DNA from: J054 sp965221985
GTDB taxonomy: Bacteria; Pseudomonadota; Gammaproteobacteria; Steroidobacterales; GCA-2729495
DNA length: 64,000 nucleotides
Direction: 5' to 3'
Assembly: GCA_965221985.1 (NCBI GenBank)
Contig: OZ244928.1
Span: 1,612,001-1,676,000 of the forward strand
Shown here: piece by piece, positions 26,634 through 36,629 of the stretch
Layout of the letters: the number at the start of each line of letters is the position of its first letter
Numbering within the stretch: position 1 is the stretch's first letter
Program-made: the position numbers and the translations under genes
Notes under the pieces: generated by a model
The model's input: only the letters and a program-made list of their open reading frames with translations
Databases searched by the model: none
Told to the model about the DNA's origin: nothing

Positions 26634-26696
26634 GAGGGTTTACTCGTTCAGGCAAGGGTTAGCCACTATAGCCTTTGCTATCAGCTGGCGGCGGGA

Positions 26697-26713
26697 CGCG
26701 GTTCTCAACCGCG
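26697..26713. repeat. Perfect stem-loop between ahcY and cpdA
   Basis: Arms CGCGGTT and AACCGCG with a 3-base loop, 15 bases after the ahcY stop on the minus strand. It lacks a U tract; it may stabilise the ahcY transcript end or act as a weak terminator. Confidence 0.4.
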
Positions 26714-26727
26714 AAAGCCTGCTGCCG

Positions 26728-28146
26728 CTAGTAGCGGTAGTGTTCCGGCTTATAGGGACCTTGCTGCGGGACGCCAATATAGTCCGCTTGCTCCGTGGTC
26801 AGACTGGTCAGCGTGGCGCCTAGTTTCTTTAAGTGTAGCCGCGCGACCTTTTCGTCTAAATGTTTGGGCAAGATGTAGACATCATTGTCATAGTTATCGG
26901 GTTGCTGCCACAACTCAATTTGCGCCATCACTTGGTTTGTGAACGAATTCGACATCACGAAACTGGGATGGCCTGTACCACAGCCAAGATTTACCAGACG
27001 TCCTTCGGCGAGCAAGATGATGCGTTTCCCGTCCGGGAATATGATGTGATCAACTTGTTCCTTGATGTTTTCCCATTTGTACTGTTTGAGGCTGGCAACA
27101 TCAATTTCATTATCGAAGTGACCAATGTTGCAAACGATGGCTTGGTCCTTCATTGCCTGCATGTGCTCATGGGTGATGACGTGGTAGTTGCCCGTGGCGG
27201 ACACAAAAATATCCGCCCGGCTACAAGCATCTTCCATGGTCACCACACGATAGCCTTCCATGGTGGCTTGTAAGGCGCAGATGGGGTCGATTTCCGTGAC
27301 CCAAACCGTCGCACCCAAACCGCGCAGGGACTGCGCACAGCCTTTGCCCACGTCGCCATAGCCGGCCACGACGGCGATCTTCCCGGCAATCATTACGTCG
27401 GTGGCACGTTTAATGCCGTCAACCAACGACTCGCGGCAACCATATAGATTGTCGAACTTCGATTTGGTGACGGAATCGTTCACGTTTATGGCCGGGAAGG
27501 GCAACTGGCCTTGCTTTTTCATTTGGTATAAGCGGCTAACGCCGGTGGTGGTTTCTTCAGTGACACCGCCAATGGCATCCCGCCAACGGCTATAGCAGCC
27601 GGGATCGGACTCTAGGCGTTTGCGAATGGCCGCAAAAAGAGCAACTTCTTCTTCGCTGCTTGGATTGTCGAGCACCGATGAGTCGATTTCAGCTTGGGCA
27701 CCGAGGATGATCAACAGGGTGGCATCGCCGCCGTCATCGAGTATTCGATTGGGCGCGCCACCGTCATGCCAGGCAAAAATCCTGTGGGTGTACTCCCAGT
27801 ACTCATCAAGGCTTTCACCTTTGTAGGCGAATACCGGTATGCCCGCCGCGGCGATGGCGGCGGCCGCATGGTCTTGGGTCGAAAAAATGTTGCAGGATGC
27901 CCAGCGAACTTCCGCACCCAGGGCGACTAGGGTTTCAATCAATACTGCAGTCTGAATGGTCATATGCAGAGAGCCAGCGATGCGCGCGCCTTTTAGTGGC
28001 TGTTGGCTGGCAAATTCTTCCCTGACCGCCATGAGGCCAGGCATTTCTGTCTCTGCGATGGCGATTTCCTTGCGGCCCCAATCGGCCAAACTCAAATCTG
28101 CGACCTTGGCATCGGCCTGAATGACTTCGGCGGCTTTCGTGCTCAT
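26728..28146 (-). CDS. ahcY: Adenosylhomocysteinase
   Basis: Hydrolyses S-adenosylhomocysteine to adenosine and homocysteine, relieving inhibition of methyltransferases. 472 residues; SLHMTIQTAVLIETLVALGAEVRWASCN at the N-terminus, NAD-binding GYGDVGKGCAQSLRGLGATV, and the C-terminal PYKPEHYRY ending. The ribosome site AGGAG precedes the ATG. It lies 47 bp downstream of metK, forming a methyl-cycle pair. No SAH riboswitch fits in the gap. Confidence 0.97.
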   Translation of the reverse strand: MSTKAAEVIQADAKVADLSLADWGRKEIAIAETEMPGLMAVREEFASQQPLKGARIAGSLHMTIQTAVLIETLVALGAEVRWASCNIFSTQDHAAAAIAAAGIPVFAYKGESLDEYWEYTHRIFAWHDGGAPNRILDDGGDATLLIILGAQAEIDSSVLDNPSSEEEVALFAAIRKRLESDPGCYSRWRDAIGGVTEETTTGVSRLYQMKKQGQLPFPAINVNDSVTKSKFDNLYGCRESLVDGIKRATDVMIAGKIAVVAGYGDVGKGCAQSLRGLGATVWVTEIDPICALQATMEGYRVVTMEDACSRADIFVSATGNYHVITHEHMQAMKDQAIVCNIGHFDNEIDVASLKQYKWENIKEQVDHIIFPDGKRIILLAEGRLVNLGCGTGHPSFVMSNSFTNQVMAQIELWQQPDNYDNDVYILPKHLDEKVARLHLKKLGATLTSLTTEQADYIGVPQQGPYKPEHYRY

Positions 28147-28193
28147 GCGGGGAAACTCCTGGTTAATTATTGTGTTAGGCCGAGGGTGCGGAA

Positions 28194-29366
28194 CTAGGCC
28201 GCGGCGGCGCCGCGTAGTGCCTCGGCGCGATCAACGCGCTCCCAACTCAGATCTAGGTCTTCGCGTCCGAAGTGGCCGTAGGCTGCCGTTGGACGGTAGA
28301 TGGGTCGTAACAAGTCCAGCATTTCACGAATGCCATAGGGCGTTAGGTCAAACACTTCGCGCACGAGTTGGATTAGCCGTTCTTCGGAGAGTTTGCCGGT
28401 GCCGAAGGTTTCCACTGCAATGGAGGTGGGTTCGGCCACGCCGATGGCGTAGGAGATCTGGACCTCACAGCGATTAGCCAGACCCGCGGCAACAATATTC
28501 TTTGCCACGTAACGGCCGGCGTAGGCGGCCGAACGATCGACTTTGGATGGGTCTTTCCCGGAGAACGCGCCGCCGCCATGACGAGCCATGCCGCCGTAGG
28601 TATCGACGATAATCTTGCGCCCGGTCAGGCCGCAATCACCCTGGGGGCCGCCAATTTCAAAGCGGCCGGTTGGATTAATGTGGTAGCGCGTGCGCTCGCT
28701 CAACCAACCCGTGGGTTCCAGCACGGGCTTGATGATGTTTTCCATTACGCCTTCATGCAGAGATTTGTTGTCGACATCGGGCGAATGTTGCGTCGACAGC
28801 ACCACCGCATCGATGCCAACGGGGCGGTCATCTTCGTATACCAGAGTAACCTGGCTTTTGGCATCGGGGCGCAGCCAGGCGAGGGCGCCGGATTTCCGTT
28901 CGCTGGCCTGACGTCGAACCAGTCGGTGCGCAAGCGTAATGGCCGCGGGCATCAGCACATCGGTTTCATCGGAGGCGTAGCCGAACATCATGCCTTGGTC
29001 GCCGGCGCCTTGGGCGCGTTCGCTGTCGCGATCTACCCCTTGGCGTATATCGCCGGACTGAGGTCCCAGGGCATTCATGACACCACAAGTGGCGCCGTCA
29101 AAACCGGCGGCAGAATCGCTATAGCCGATGTCCAGGACCACGTCCCGCACCAGCTGTTCCATGTCGAAAAAGACCTCGGATGCAGTGGTATTCACCTCAC
29201 CGGCCAGCATCACGAAACCCGTTTTGATCAGGGTTTCCGTCGCGACCTTGGCCTGGGGATCTTTGCTGAGAATAGCGTCTAGAACCGCATCCGATATCTG
29301 GTCCGCCATCTTGTCGGGATGGCCTTCGGATACGGATTCGGAGGTAAACAGCTTCTGGATGGGCAT
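28194..29366 (-). CDS. metK: S-adenosylmethionine synthetase
   Basis: Makes SAM from ATP and methionine. 390 residues from the ATG at 29366 (FTSESVSEGHPDKMADQISDAVLD), with GAGDQGMMFGYA and GGGAFSGKDPSKVDRS, the two MAT signatures. This start has an AGGA ribosome site; the upstream in-frame codon at 29399 overlaps the probable -10 box. Upstream of ahcY on the same strand. Confidence 0.97.
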   Translation of the reverse strand: MPIQKLFTSESVSEGHPDKMADQISDAVLDAILSKDPQAKVATETLIKTGFVMLAGEVNTTASEVFFDMEQLVRDVVLDIGYSDSAAGFDGATCGVMNALGPQSGDIRQGVDRDSERAQGAGDQGMMFGYASDETDVLMPAAITLAHRLVRRQASERKSGALAWLRPDAKSQVTLVYEDDRPVGIDAVVLSTQHSPDVDNKSLHEGVMENIIKPVLEPTGWLSERTRYHINPTGRFEIGGPQGDCGLTGRKIIVDTYGGMARHGGGAFSGKDPSKVDRSAAYAGRYVAKNIVAAGLANRCEVQISYAIGVAEPTSIAVETFGTGKLSEERLIQLVREVFDLTPYGIREMLDLLRPIYRPTAAYGHFGREDLDLSWERVDRAEALRGAAAA

Positions 29367-29398
29367 CGTGAGTCCTAAAAAATTTTTGTTATCCGACA

Positions 29399-29404
29399 AT
29401 TATA
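29399..29404 (-). promoter_or_regulatory. Candidate -10 box of the metK promoter
   Basis: TATAAT read on the minus strand, 33 bases before the chosen metK ATG. No good -35 hexamer is seen at 16-19 bp, so the call rests on the perfect -10 alone. Confidence 0.4.
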
Positions 29405-29514
29405 GCCAGGTTTTGCCTGGGCATGTCTCGCTCATGTTGCCAGCCAGCAACGAAAACGCGACAATGCGCCGCCCTTTATGACAATAAAAAAGCGGCCAGC
29501 GGTCGACTTATAAA

Positions 29515-31545
29515 ATGGCAACGAGCCCTGCATCTGCAATAGAAAGACCAACGCGGCGTCAAATGGCCAATGCCTTGCGCGTGTTGGCCATGGACGGTGT
29601 TCAGCAAGCCAATTCCGGACATCCGGGCATGCCCATGGGCATGGCCGATATGGCCGAAGTGCTTTGGAACGATTTTCTTCGACATAATCCTGGAAATCCG
29701 CGTTGGCCAGATCGCGATCGCTTTGTGCTGTCCAACGGACACGGCTCCATGTTGCTATACGGATTACTGCATTTATCAGGCTATCCGCTGAGCATGGATG
29801 AGCTGCGAAACTTTCGCCAATTTGGTGCACGCACCGCCGGCCATCCGGAATACGACCTGGATATTGGTATCGAGACCACTACTGGACCTCTGGGTCAGGG
29901 CGTCACCAATGCCGTTGGCATGGCATTGGCGGAAAAACATCTCGCCGCGCGATTTAATCGACCCGATTTTCAGGTGGTGGACCATTACACCTACGTGTTC
30001 CTGGGCGATGGCTGTCTGATGGAAGGTATTTCCCACGAGGCTTGTTCATTGGCGGGCAGCCTGGGCCTGGGCAAGTTGATTTGTCTGTACGATGACAATG
30101 GCATATCCATTGACGGGGATGTCGCCGCTTGGTTCGGCGATGACACGGCCAAGCGCTTTGAAGCCTATGGCTGGCAAGTGATTCCCGCCGTGGATGGCCA
30201 CGATCCCGAGGCCGTTGCTCAAGCCATTGAGCAGGCGCGTGCCGATTCGAATCGCCCGAGTCTGATTTGTTGCAAGACGGTGATTGGTTGGGGTGCGCCT
30301 AACAAGCAGGGGAGTGAGGCGACTCATGGCGCGCCCCTGGGCGAGGCGGAAATCGCCGCGGCACGCGTCGCACTTGAATGGCCGCATCCCCCTTTTGAGC
30401 TCCCCAATGAAATTTCCGCGGCCTGGAACGCGCAATCCCGGGGCGCTGAGCACGAGCGTCAATGGCAGACGCTTTTTGAAAACTATGCGCAGGCCCATCC
30501 GGAGTTGGCGGCCGAGCTTCGGCGCCGGTTGGCAGGAAAGCTTCCCGATGCGTGGCCGGAATTCGCCGCGAATGCCATCGCCGGCATAGCCGCGGCGCCA
30601 AACAACAATGCGACCCGTAAATCTTCACTGCAGGCGCTCAACGCGTTTGCGCCTTTATTGCCAGAGTTAGTCGGCGGTTCGGCGGATTTGACCGGGTCGA
30701 ATCTCACTTTCCATCAAAGCTCGTCGCCCATAACGGCGGACGATGCGCGGGGCAACTACATTCACTATGGCGTGCGTGAATTCGGCATGACCGCCATCAT
30801 GAGCGGTTTGGCTCTGCATGGCGGTTGTATTCCTTACGGCGGCACCTTCTTAACGTTTTCTGACTATTCACGTAACGCCCTGCGCATGGCGGCCTTGATG
30901 CGCATACAGAATATTTCGGTATTCACTCATGATTCCATTGGCCTGGGTGAAGATGGGCCGACGCATCAACCGATAGAGCATGTGGCCAGTTTGCAGCTCA
31001 TGCCCAATATGACCCTATGGCGGCCTTGCGATGCGGTGGAGACTGCAGTGGCTTGGCAAGATGCCATTGAGCGGCGCGACGGACCTACCAGTCTAGTGCT
31101 GACACGCCAGGGCGTGCCGGCGCAGACTCGCAATGCTGAGCAAACGGCGGCTATTCGCCGTGGTGGTTATATTTTGTCTGATGATGACGAAGCTGAAATC
31201 ATCTTATTGGCCAGTGGCTCGGAGGTGGGCCTGATTCAGGCCGCCGCCGAGCAGTTACGCTCGGCCGGACGCGCGGTGCGCACAGTTTCCATGCCCAACG
31301 CGCCGTTGTTTTTGGCGCAGGATGTGCAGTGGCGCGAGCATGTGCTCCCGGCTTCGATACCCCTGCGTCTCGCCGTGGAAGCAGGTGTTACTCAGCTCTG
31401 GCACCAAATTGTGGGTTCCAGCGGACGGATCATCGGCTTGGATCGCTTTGGCGAGTCCGCGCCGGCCGAAAAGTTATTCGAACATTTTGGATTCACGCCT
31501 GAGAATGTCGCGGCGACCGCCCAAGCCATGCTGGCGACTCGTTAG
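29515..31545 (+). CDS. tkt: Transketolase
   Basis: Thiamine-diphosphate enzyme moving two-carbon units in the pentose phosphate or Calvin pathways. 676 residues: SGHPGMPMGMADMAEVLWNDFLRHNP at the N-terminus, TTGPLGQGVTNAVGMALAEK, the ThDP motif GDGCLMEGISHEACSLAG...DDN and, in the central domain, REFGMTAIMSGLALHGG. The ATG at 29515 has little Shine-Dalgarno signal; a later ATG at 29563 (MANALRVLAMD) is also possible. First gene of the tkt-gap-pgk-glycerate kinase-pyk run. Confidence 0.95.
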   Translation: MATSPASAIERPTRRQMANALRVLAMDGVQQANSGHPGMPMGMADMAEVLWNDFLRHNPGNPRWPDRDRFVLSNGHGSMLLYGLLHLSGYPLSMDELRNFRQFGARTAGHPEYDLDIGIETTTGPLGQGVTNAVGMALAEKHLAARFNRPDFQVVDHYTYVFLGDGCLMEGISHEACSLAGSLGLGKLICLYDDNGISIDGDVAAWFGDDTAKRFEAYGWQVIPAVDGHDPEAVAQAIEQARADSNRPSLICCKTVIGWGAPNKQGSEATHGAPLGEAEIAAARVALEWPHPPFELPNEISAAWNAQSRGAEHERQWQTLFENYAQAHPELAAELRRRLAGKLPDAWPEFAANAIAGIAAAPNNNATRKSSLQALNAFAPLLPELVGGSADLTGSNLTFHQSSSPITADDARGNYIHYGVREFGMTAIMSGLALHGGCIPYGGTFLTFSDYSRNALRMAALMRIQNISVFTHDSIGLGEDGPTHQPIEHVASLQLMPNMTLWRPCDAVETAVAWQDAIERRDGPTSLVLTRQGVPAQTRNAEQTAAIRRGGYILSDDDEAEIILLASGSEVGLIQAAAEQLRSAGRAVRTVSMPNAPLFLAQDVQWREHVLPASIPLRLAVEAGVTQLWHQIVGSSGRIIGLDRFGESAPAEKLFEHFGFTPENVAATAQAMLATR

Positions 31546-31577
31546 ACCCGGGCAGTTTATTTGTAGGAGTAGAAACC

Positions 31578-32591
31578 ATGTCCGTAAAGATTGCGATTAA
31601 TGGCTATGGCCGTATCGGGCGCAACGTGTTGCGCGCTTTATATGAGTCCGGCCGCAACGGCGAGATAGAGATCGTTGCTGTCAATGATCTCGGTGACGCT
31701 CAGACCAATGCGCATCTGACTCGCTATGACACCGCACACGGCCCGTTTCCGGGTACGGTAGCCGTTGACGGAGATTCTCTCGTCGTCAATGGCGATCGCA
31801 TTAGAGTTTTTGCGGAACGCGATCCGGCGAAATTGCCCTGGGGCGATCTGGGCGTAGACGTTGTTTTGGAATCAACGGGTTTTTTCGCCAGTCGCGACAA
31901 GTCGGCGGCCCACTTACAAGCTGGAGCGCGCAAGGTGGTGATATCCGCGCCGGCGGGTAAGGATGTGGATGCCACCATTGTGTATGGCGTCAATCATCAA
32001 TCGCTCACGGCTAAACATGAAATTATTTCCAATGCATCTTGCACGACCAATTGCCTGTCACCTTTGGTGAAGCCGTTGCATGAATCCATTGGCTTAGTCC
32101 AAGGCATCATGACGACTATTCATTCCTATACCAATGATCAAGTGCTCACAGACGTGTTCCATAAGGATCTACGTCGCGCGCGCTCAGCAACCATGTCGAT
32201 GATTCCAACCAAGACTGGTGCTGCTGCGGCTGTTGGACTGGTCTTGCCAGACTTGGATGGCAAGCTGGATGGTTTTGCCATGCGTGTACCGACCATAAAC
32301 GTGTCGGTGGTCGATCTGACCTTCACCGCGGCACGCGACACTAGCGTTGAGGAAATCAATGGCTTGCTGAAAAAGGCCAGTGAGGGTGAACTCGCTGGCG
32401 TGCTGGGCTACAACGACGGACCTTTGGTCTCGATAGATTTCAATCACAATCCCTTGTCGTCAATTTACGATGCAACTTTGACCAAGGTATTGGGAGGCAA
32501 TCTAGTGAAGGTTTGTGCTTGGTATGATAATGAATGGGGATTTTCAAACCGCATGCTTGACACCACTTTGGCCTTGGTGAACGCTAAGTAG
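31578..32591 (+). CDS. gap: Glyceraldehyde-3-phosphate dehydrogenase
   Basis: 337 residues. INGYGRIGRNVLRALYE binds NAD(P); the catalytic cysteine is in NASCTTNCLSP; YDNEWGFSNRMLD closes the protein. Good ribosome site TAGGAG. It lies 32 bp after tkt and 18 bp before pgk, so the three are very probably one operon. Coenzyme preference cannot be judged with confidence here. Confidence 0.96.
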   Translation: MSVKIAINGYGRIGRNVLRALYESGRNGEIEIVAVNDLGDAQTNAHLTRYDTAHGPFPGTVAVDGDSLVVNGDRIRVFAERDPAKLPWGDLGVDVVLESTGFFASRDKSAAHLQAGARKVVISAPAGKDVDATIVYGVNHQSLTAKHEIISNASCTTNCLSPLVKPLHESIGLVQGIMTTIHSYTNDQVLTDVFHKDLRRARSATMSMIPTKTGAAAAVGLVLPDLDGKLDGFAMRVPTINVSVVDLTFTAARDTSVEEINGLLKKASEGELAGVLGYNDGPLVSIDFNHNPLSSIYDATLTKVLGGNLVKVCAWYDNEWGFSNRMLDTTLALVNAK

Positions 32592-32609
32592 CGCCGCGGG
32601 CTTGCGCCA

Positions 32610-33788
32610 ATGAAAGTCTTGCAAATGTCCGATTTATCCCTCGCGGGTAAACGGGTGATGATGCGCTTGGATCTCAATGTTCCCTTGCAAGGCAACCGGG
32701 TAGCCAGCGATGCCCGGATTCGTGCCGCTCTTCCGGGAATTAAGCAGGGGCTAGAGCAGGGCGCGGCGCTGATCCTGCTCTCGCACCTGGGTCGGCCCAA
32801 GGAGGGCGAATTTGATCCGCAGTTTTCCTTGGCGCCCGTCGCCGAACATTTGTCGAGCCTGCTAGGCCGCGAAGTTCGACTGGCTGCGAACTGGTTGGAC
32901 GGTCTGCAGCTTGATCCCGGTGATGTCGTATTGTGCGAGAACGTGCGTTTCAATGCCGGTGAGAAGGCCAATGATGAAAGTTTGGCGAAGCGTATGGCCG
33001 AACTTTGCGATGTGTTTGTCATGGATGCTTTTGGCACGGCACACCGCGCCCAGGCGAGTACCCATGGTGTTGCAGCTCACGCGAGGGTGGCGTGCGCCGG
33101 CCCATTATTGGTTGGCGAGCTAACGGCCCTGGCGAAATCTTTGCGTGAACCCGCGCGACCGGTTGTTGCCATTGTGGGAGGTTCCAAAGTCTCCACCAAA
33201 CTTACCGTGCTGGAAAGCTTGGCCGCGAAAGTTGATCAGCTCATTGTTGGCGGTGGTATTGCTAACACATTTATTGCCGCCGAGGGTCATGCCGTGGGTC
33301 AGTCACTTTATGAAGCTGATCTGGTGGCTGCGGCAAAAGATTTACTGAAGCCGTCCACCGGACGTGCGCAGATACCCATCCCGACCGATTTGCTTGTCGC
33401 CTTGGAAGTGAGCGCAAGCGCGCCGGCGTATCCGCGTGACGTCGACAAGGTCGATAGCGACGAACTCATTGTTGACATTGGGCCGGCCACGGCCGAGGCT
33501 TACGCACAAATTCTGGCTCAGGCGGGCACCATCGTGTGGAACGGCCCCGTGGGTGTGTTCGAAATTGATCAATTCAGTGAGGGCACCCGCAGGCTTGCCC
33601 AGGCGGTCGCCGATAGCAAGGCATTTAGTATCGCCGGCGGCGGCGATACTCTGGCCGCCTTGGACAAGTTTGGTTTAACCGATGGTATTTCCTACATTTC
33701 TACAGGCGGTGGCGCCTTCTTGGAGTTTCTAGAAGGTAAGACCTTGCCGGCGGTGGAAATCTTGGAGCAGCGAGCCGCCAATCGCTGA
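32610..33788 (+). CDS. pgk: Phosphoglycerate kinase
   Basis: Substrate-level phosphorylation step between 1,3-bisphosphoglycerate and 3-phosphoglycerate. 392 residues; RLDLNVPLQGNRVASDARIRAALPGI near the N-terminus (substrate binding), HLGRPKEG, and the C-terminal VWNGPVGVFEIDQFSEGT and AGGGDTLAAL motifs. Follows gap by 18 bp; the next gene begins 5 bp after its stop. Confidence 0.97.
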   Translation: MKVLQMSDLSLAGKRVMMRLDLNVPLQGNRVASDARIRAALPGIKQGLEQGAALILLSHLGRPKEGEFDPQFSLAPVAEHLSSLLGREVRLAANWLDGLQLDPGDVVLCENVRFNAGEKANDESLAKRMAELCDVFVMDAFGTAHRAQASTHGVAAHARVACAGPLLVGELTALAKSLREPARPVVAIVGGSKVSTKLTVLESLAAKVDQLIVGGGIANTFIAAEGHAVGQSLYEADLVAAAKDLLKPSTGRAQIPIPTDLLVALEVSASAPAYPRDVDKVDSDELIVDIGPATAEAYAQILAQAGTIVWNGPVGVFEIDQFSEGTRRLAQAVADSKAFSIAGGGDTLAALDKFGLTDGISYISTGGGAFLEFLEGKTLPAVEILEQRAANR

Positions 33789-33793
33789 ATGCC

Positions 33794-35059
33794 TTGATTG
33801 AGCTTAGCGCTCTGCTGCGCGCGCTTTGGGACGTGGGCATCGGCGCCGTGGCGCCCGAGTTGCGCACGGGCGAATTCATCTTGCCGCCCCCGCAGGGGCG
33901 CACGCTATTGGTCGGCGCCGGCAAAGCGGCGGCTAGCATGGCCGCAGCCTATTGTGCGCAGGCACCCGCGCCCGCTGAAGGCTTAATTGTCGTGCCCTAT
34001 GGCCACCGTGTCGGTTCGCAAGACCTCCCGGCCAGTATTGAGTGTCTTGAGGCCGCGCATCCAGTACCCGATGAGGTGGCCGTGGAAGCTGGCCGCCGGG
34101 TTCTGGATCTAGCCCACCGAGCGGCCGTCGAAGATCGTCTTATATTCCTGGTTTCCGGGGGCGCATCGGCCTTGCTCGAGTCGCCCGTCGCCGGCATTTC
34201 CCTGGCCGATATACAGACCCTCACGCGCCAGCTTTTGCGCAGTGGTGCCACGATCAGTGAGATCAACGCGGTCCGGCGTCAGCTATCCAGCATTAAGGGC
34301 GGCGGCTTGGCGGTAGCTGCGGCGCCGGCCGAAATCCAGTTGCTGGCAATTTCAGATGTGCCCGGCGATGTTCTCGCAGATATCGGATCGGGCCCCTGTA
34401 GTCCAGATCCCGGCGGCGTGGCGGCTGCTCGTGCGGTGGTGCGCCGCTACCATTGCCGGTTGCCCGTCAATGTGCGGCGATTATTGTTTTCAAGCAAGGG
34501 TGAATCGCGCCGGGACGGCGCTGAACCCTTCGTGACCCATGCCAGCATCATGGCCTGTGCCGATGACGCTTTGGCCGCGGTGGCTTCTGCCGTTGAAGCG
34601 AGGGGATTTCGGCCCCTGGTCTTGGGCAGCGCGATTAACTCACCGGCGACGGATTTGGCTCGGGAACATGCAAGTTTGGTACGAAGCCATCAGGGCATGG
34701 GCCAGCGTATTGCCATTATCTCGGGTGGCGAGACGACGGTAGCGGTGCCCTCCAATGCGGGCCGCGGGGGGCGGAACACCACTTATCTGTTGCGTTTGTT
34801 AATGGATCTGCGCGGGCTCGACGGAGTTGCAGCTTTGGCGGCAGATACCGACGGGATAGATGGCCAGGGCGATCACGCTGGGGCCTGGTTTTTGCCCGCG
34901 AGCTATCAACGTGCTCAGCATCTCGGGCTAGATGGCGAAGCGATGCTCGCGCGCGCGGGCAGCGCAGTTTTTTTCGACGCCCTTAAACAGCTCTTAATCA
35001 CCGGACCGACTCTGACGAATGTGAATGACTTGCGGATCATTCTGGTCAATACCGGCTGA
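33794..35059 (+). CDS. Glycerate 2-kinase (MOFRL/GckA family)
   Basis: 421-residue glycerate kinase giving 2-phosphoglycerate. The family signatures are LLVGAGKAAASMAAAY, FLVSGGASALLESP, EINAVRRQLSSIKGGGLA, SDVPGDVLADIGSGP and the C-terminal MOFRL part SGGETTV...GRGGRNTTYLLRL...ADTDGIDGQGDHAGAW. No ATG lies in frame near the start; TTG at 33794 is used, 5 bp after the pgk stop, which suggests translational coupling. Symbols gck and ttuD are both used for the family, so none is assigned. Confidence 0.9.
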   Translation: MIELSALLRALWDVGIGAVAPELRTGEFILPPPQGRTLLVGAGKAAASMAAAYCAQAPAPAEGLIVVPYGHRVGSQDLPASIECLEAAHPVPDEVAVEAGRRVLDLAHRAAVEDRLIFLVSGGASALLESPVAGISLADIQTLTRQLLRSGATISEINAVRRQLSSIKGGGLAVAAAPAEIQLLAISDVPGDVLADIGSGPCSPDPGGVAAARAVVRRYHCRLPVNVRRLLFSSKGESRRDGAEPFVTHASIMACADDALAAVASAVEARGFRPLVLGSAINSPATDLAREHASLVRSHQGMGQRIAIISGGETTVAVPSNAGRGGRNTTYLLRLLMDLRGLDGVAALAADTDGIDGQGDHAGAWFLPASYQRAQHLGLDGEAMLARAGSAVFFDALKQLLITGPTLTNVNDLRIILVNTG

Positions 35060-35111
35060 CAGCATGGGACGACTGGGATACCCTGCGCGCAAGTTTTGTT
35101 ACTGAATCACC

Positions 35112-36545
35112 ATGCGTCGCACTAAAATCATTGCCACCCTTGGTCCTGCCACGGACGATCCAGAGGTCCTCGCCGAACTAATTCGCGCCGGAGTCGATGT
35201 GGCACGAATCAATTTTTCTCATGGCAACCATGCTGACCACGCACGGCGAATCGCCGCCGTGCGATCAGCCGCCGCTAAAGAAGATCGCTACATTGGCATC
35301 TTGGGCGACCTCCAAGGACCAAAGATTCGTATTCAGGGTTTCGCAGAGGGGTCCATCGAGTTGGCCGAAGGCCAGGAGTTTGTCCTAGACCCTGATCTCG
35401 ATGCTAAGTCTGGCACGCTGCAATCCGTCGGTGTTGCCTATGAAAATCTTGCCGCTGATCTAGCCCCCGGTGACACACTGTTGTTGGATGATGGAAATAT
35501 CGTTCTCAGTGTGGGCGCATTAGCGGGTAAACGGGTCGTTACCGCGGTTGAGGTAGGGGGCGAGCTAAGTAGCAATAAAGGCATCAATCGCGCAGGTGGT
35601 GGCTTGTCAGCGCCCGCATTGACGGATAAGGACCGAGAAGATATTCGTTGGTGCGCTGAACAGGCCTTGGATTGGTTGGCCGTGTCTTTCGTGCGCACGG
35701 CGGCCGACATGGACCAGGCACGCGAATACTTGCGTGCGGCGGGTGGCCAGGCCTTGCTCGTGGCAAAAATCGAACGTGCCGAGGCCATTAACGAACTCGA
35801 GGCTATCGTGGCGAGTTCTGATGCCGTCATGGTCGCTCGCGGTGATCTGGGCGTGGAAATGGGTTACGCCGGGCTAACGGGTTTGCAGAAGAAAATCATT
35901 CGGCTGACCCGCAACCATCTCAAGGTTTCCATCACGGCGACGCAAATGATGGAATCAATGATCACGCACCAACAGCCCACGCGCGCGGAAGTGTCCGATG
36001 TCGCCAATGCGGTGATGGATGGTGCCGATGCCGTGATGCTATCGGCGGAAACGGCAGCCGGAAAGTTTCCGGTAAAGGCCGTGCAGTCAATGGCGGAGAT
36101 ATGCGTCGGGGCGGAGGCCTATCATCAGTCTTCTGCGCGTATGAGCCGTCACCGCATGAACGACCGATTCAAACGCGTTGACGAAGCAATCGCCATGGCG
36201 GCTATGTACACCGCTAACCACTTAGATGTGCAGGCCCTTATTGCACTGACGGAATCCGGCTCAACAGCCCTATGGATGTCACGCATTCGCTCCGACATTC
36301 CCATTTTCGCTTTGACCCCGCAACTGGGTACCCTGCGTCGCGTTGCTTTATACCGAGGTGTCTATCCTGTTGCCTTCGATGCTGTGCATACCTATGGCCG
36401 GCGTGTTTTTGAAGATGTGTTTCGTGTACTGATTGATCGGCAACATGTCACCCCCGGTGATCTCGTGATTGTGACCAAGGGCGACTTAGATGGAGTATCC
36501 GGGGGCACGAACGGTCTCAAAATCTTGCGCGTGACCAGCCAGTGA
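35112..36545 (+). CDS. pyk: Pyruvate kinase
   Basis: Final ATP-forming step of glycolysis. 477 residues: RRTKIIATLGPAT at the N-terminus, ARINFSHGNHADH, LGDLQGPKIR, VAKIERAEAINELEAIV, DAVMVARGDLGVEM and the ITATQMMESM active-site segment, then the C-terminal allosteric domain. Together with pgk and glycerate kinase it closes lower glycolysis apart from mutase and enolase, which are not in the window. Confidence 0.96.
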   Translation: MRRTKIIATLGPATDDPEVLAELIRAGVDVARINFSHGNHADHARRIAAVRSAAAKEDRYIGILGDLQGPKIRIQGFAEGSIELAEGQEFVLDPDLDAKSGTLQSVGVAYENLAADLAPGDTLLLDDGNIVLSVGALAGKRVVTAVEVGGELSSNKGINRAGGGLSAPALTDKDREDIRWCAEQALDWLAVSFVRTAADMDQAREYLRAAGGQALLVAKIERAEAINELEAIVASSDAVMVARGDLGVEMGYAGLTGLQKKIIRLTRNHLKVSITATQMMESMITHQQPTRAEVSDVANAVMDGADAVMLSAETAAGKFPVKAVQSMAEICVGAEAYHQSSARMSRHRMNDRFKRVDEAIAMAAMYTANHLDVQALIALTESGSTALWMSRIRSDIPIFALTPQLGTLRRVALYRGVYPVAFDAVHTYGRRVFEDVFRVLIDRQHVTPGDLVIVTKGDLDGVSGGTNGLKILRVTSQ

Positions 36546-36629
36546 ATACTTTCCAGTGCTCGCAGAGGGCGCCGCTGGCCGCTGGCTATACTGCGCCGTT
36601 GGCCGCAGATTGGGTAAGGACCGTGAGTC

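Noticed and set aside
28147..28193. SAH or SAM riboswitch between metK and ahcY or before metK
   Set aside because: The gap is only 47 bp and carries just a ribosome site; the metK leader is also too short after the -10 box.
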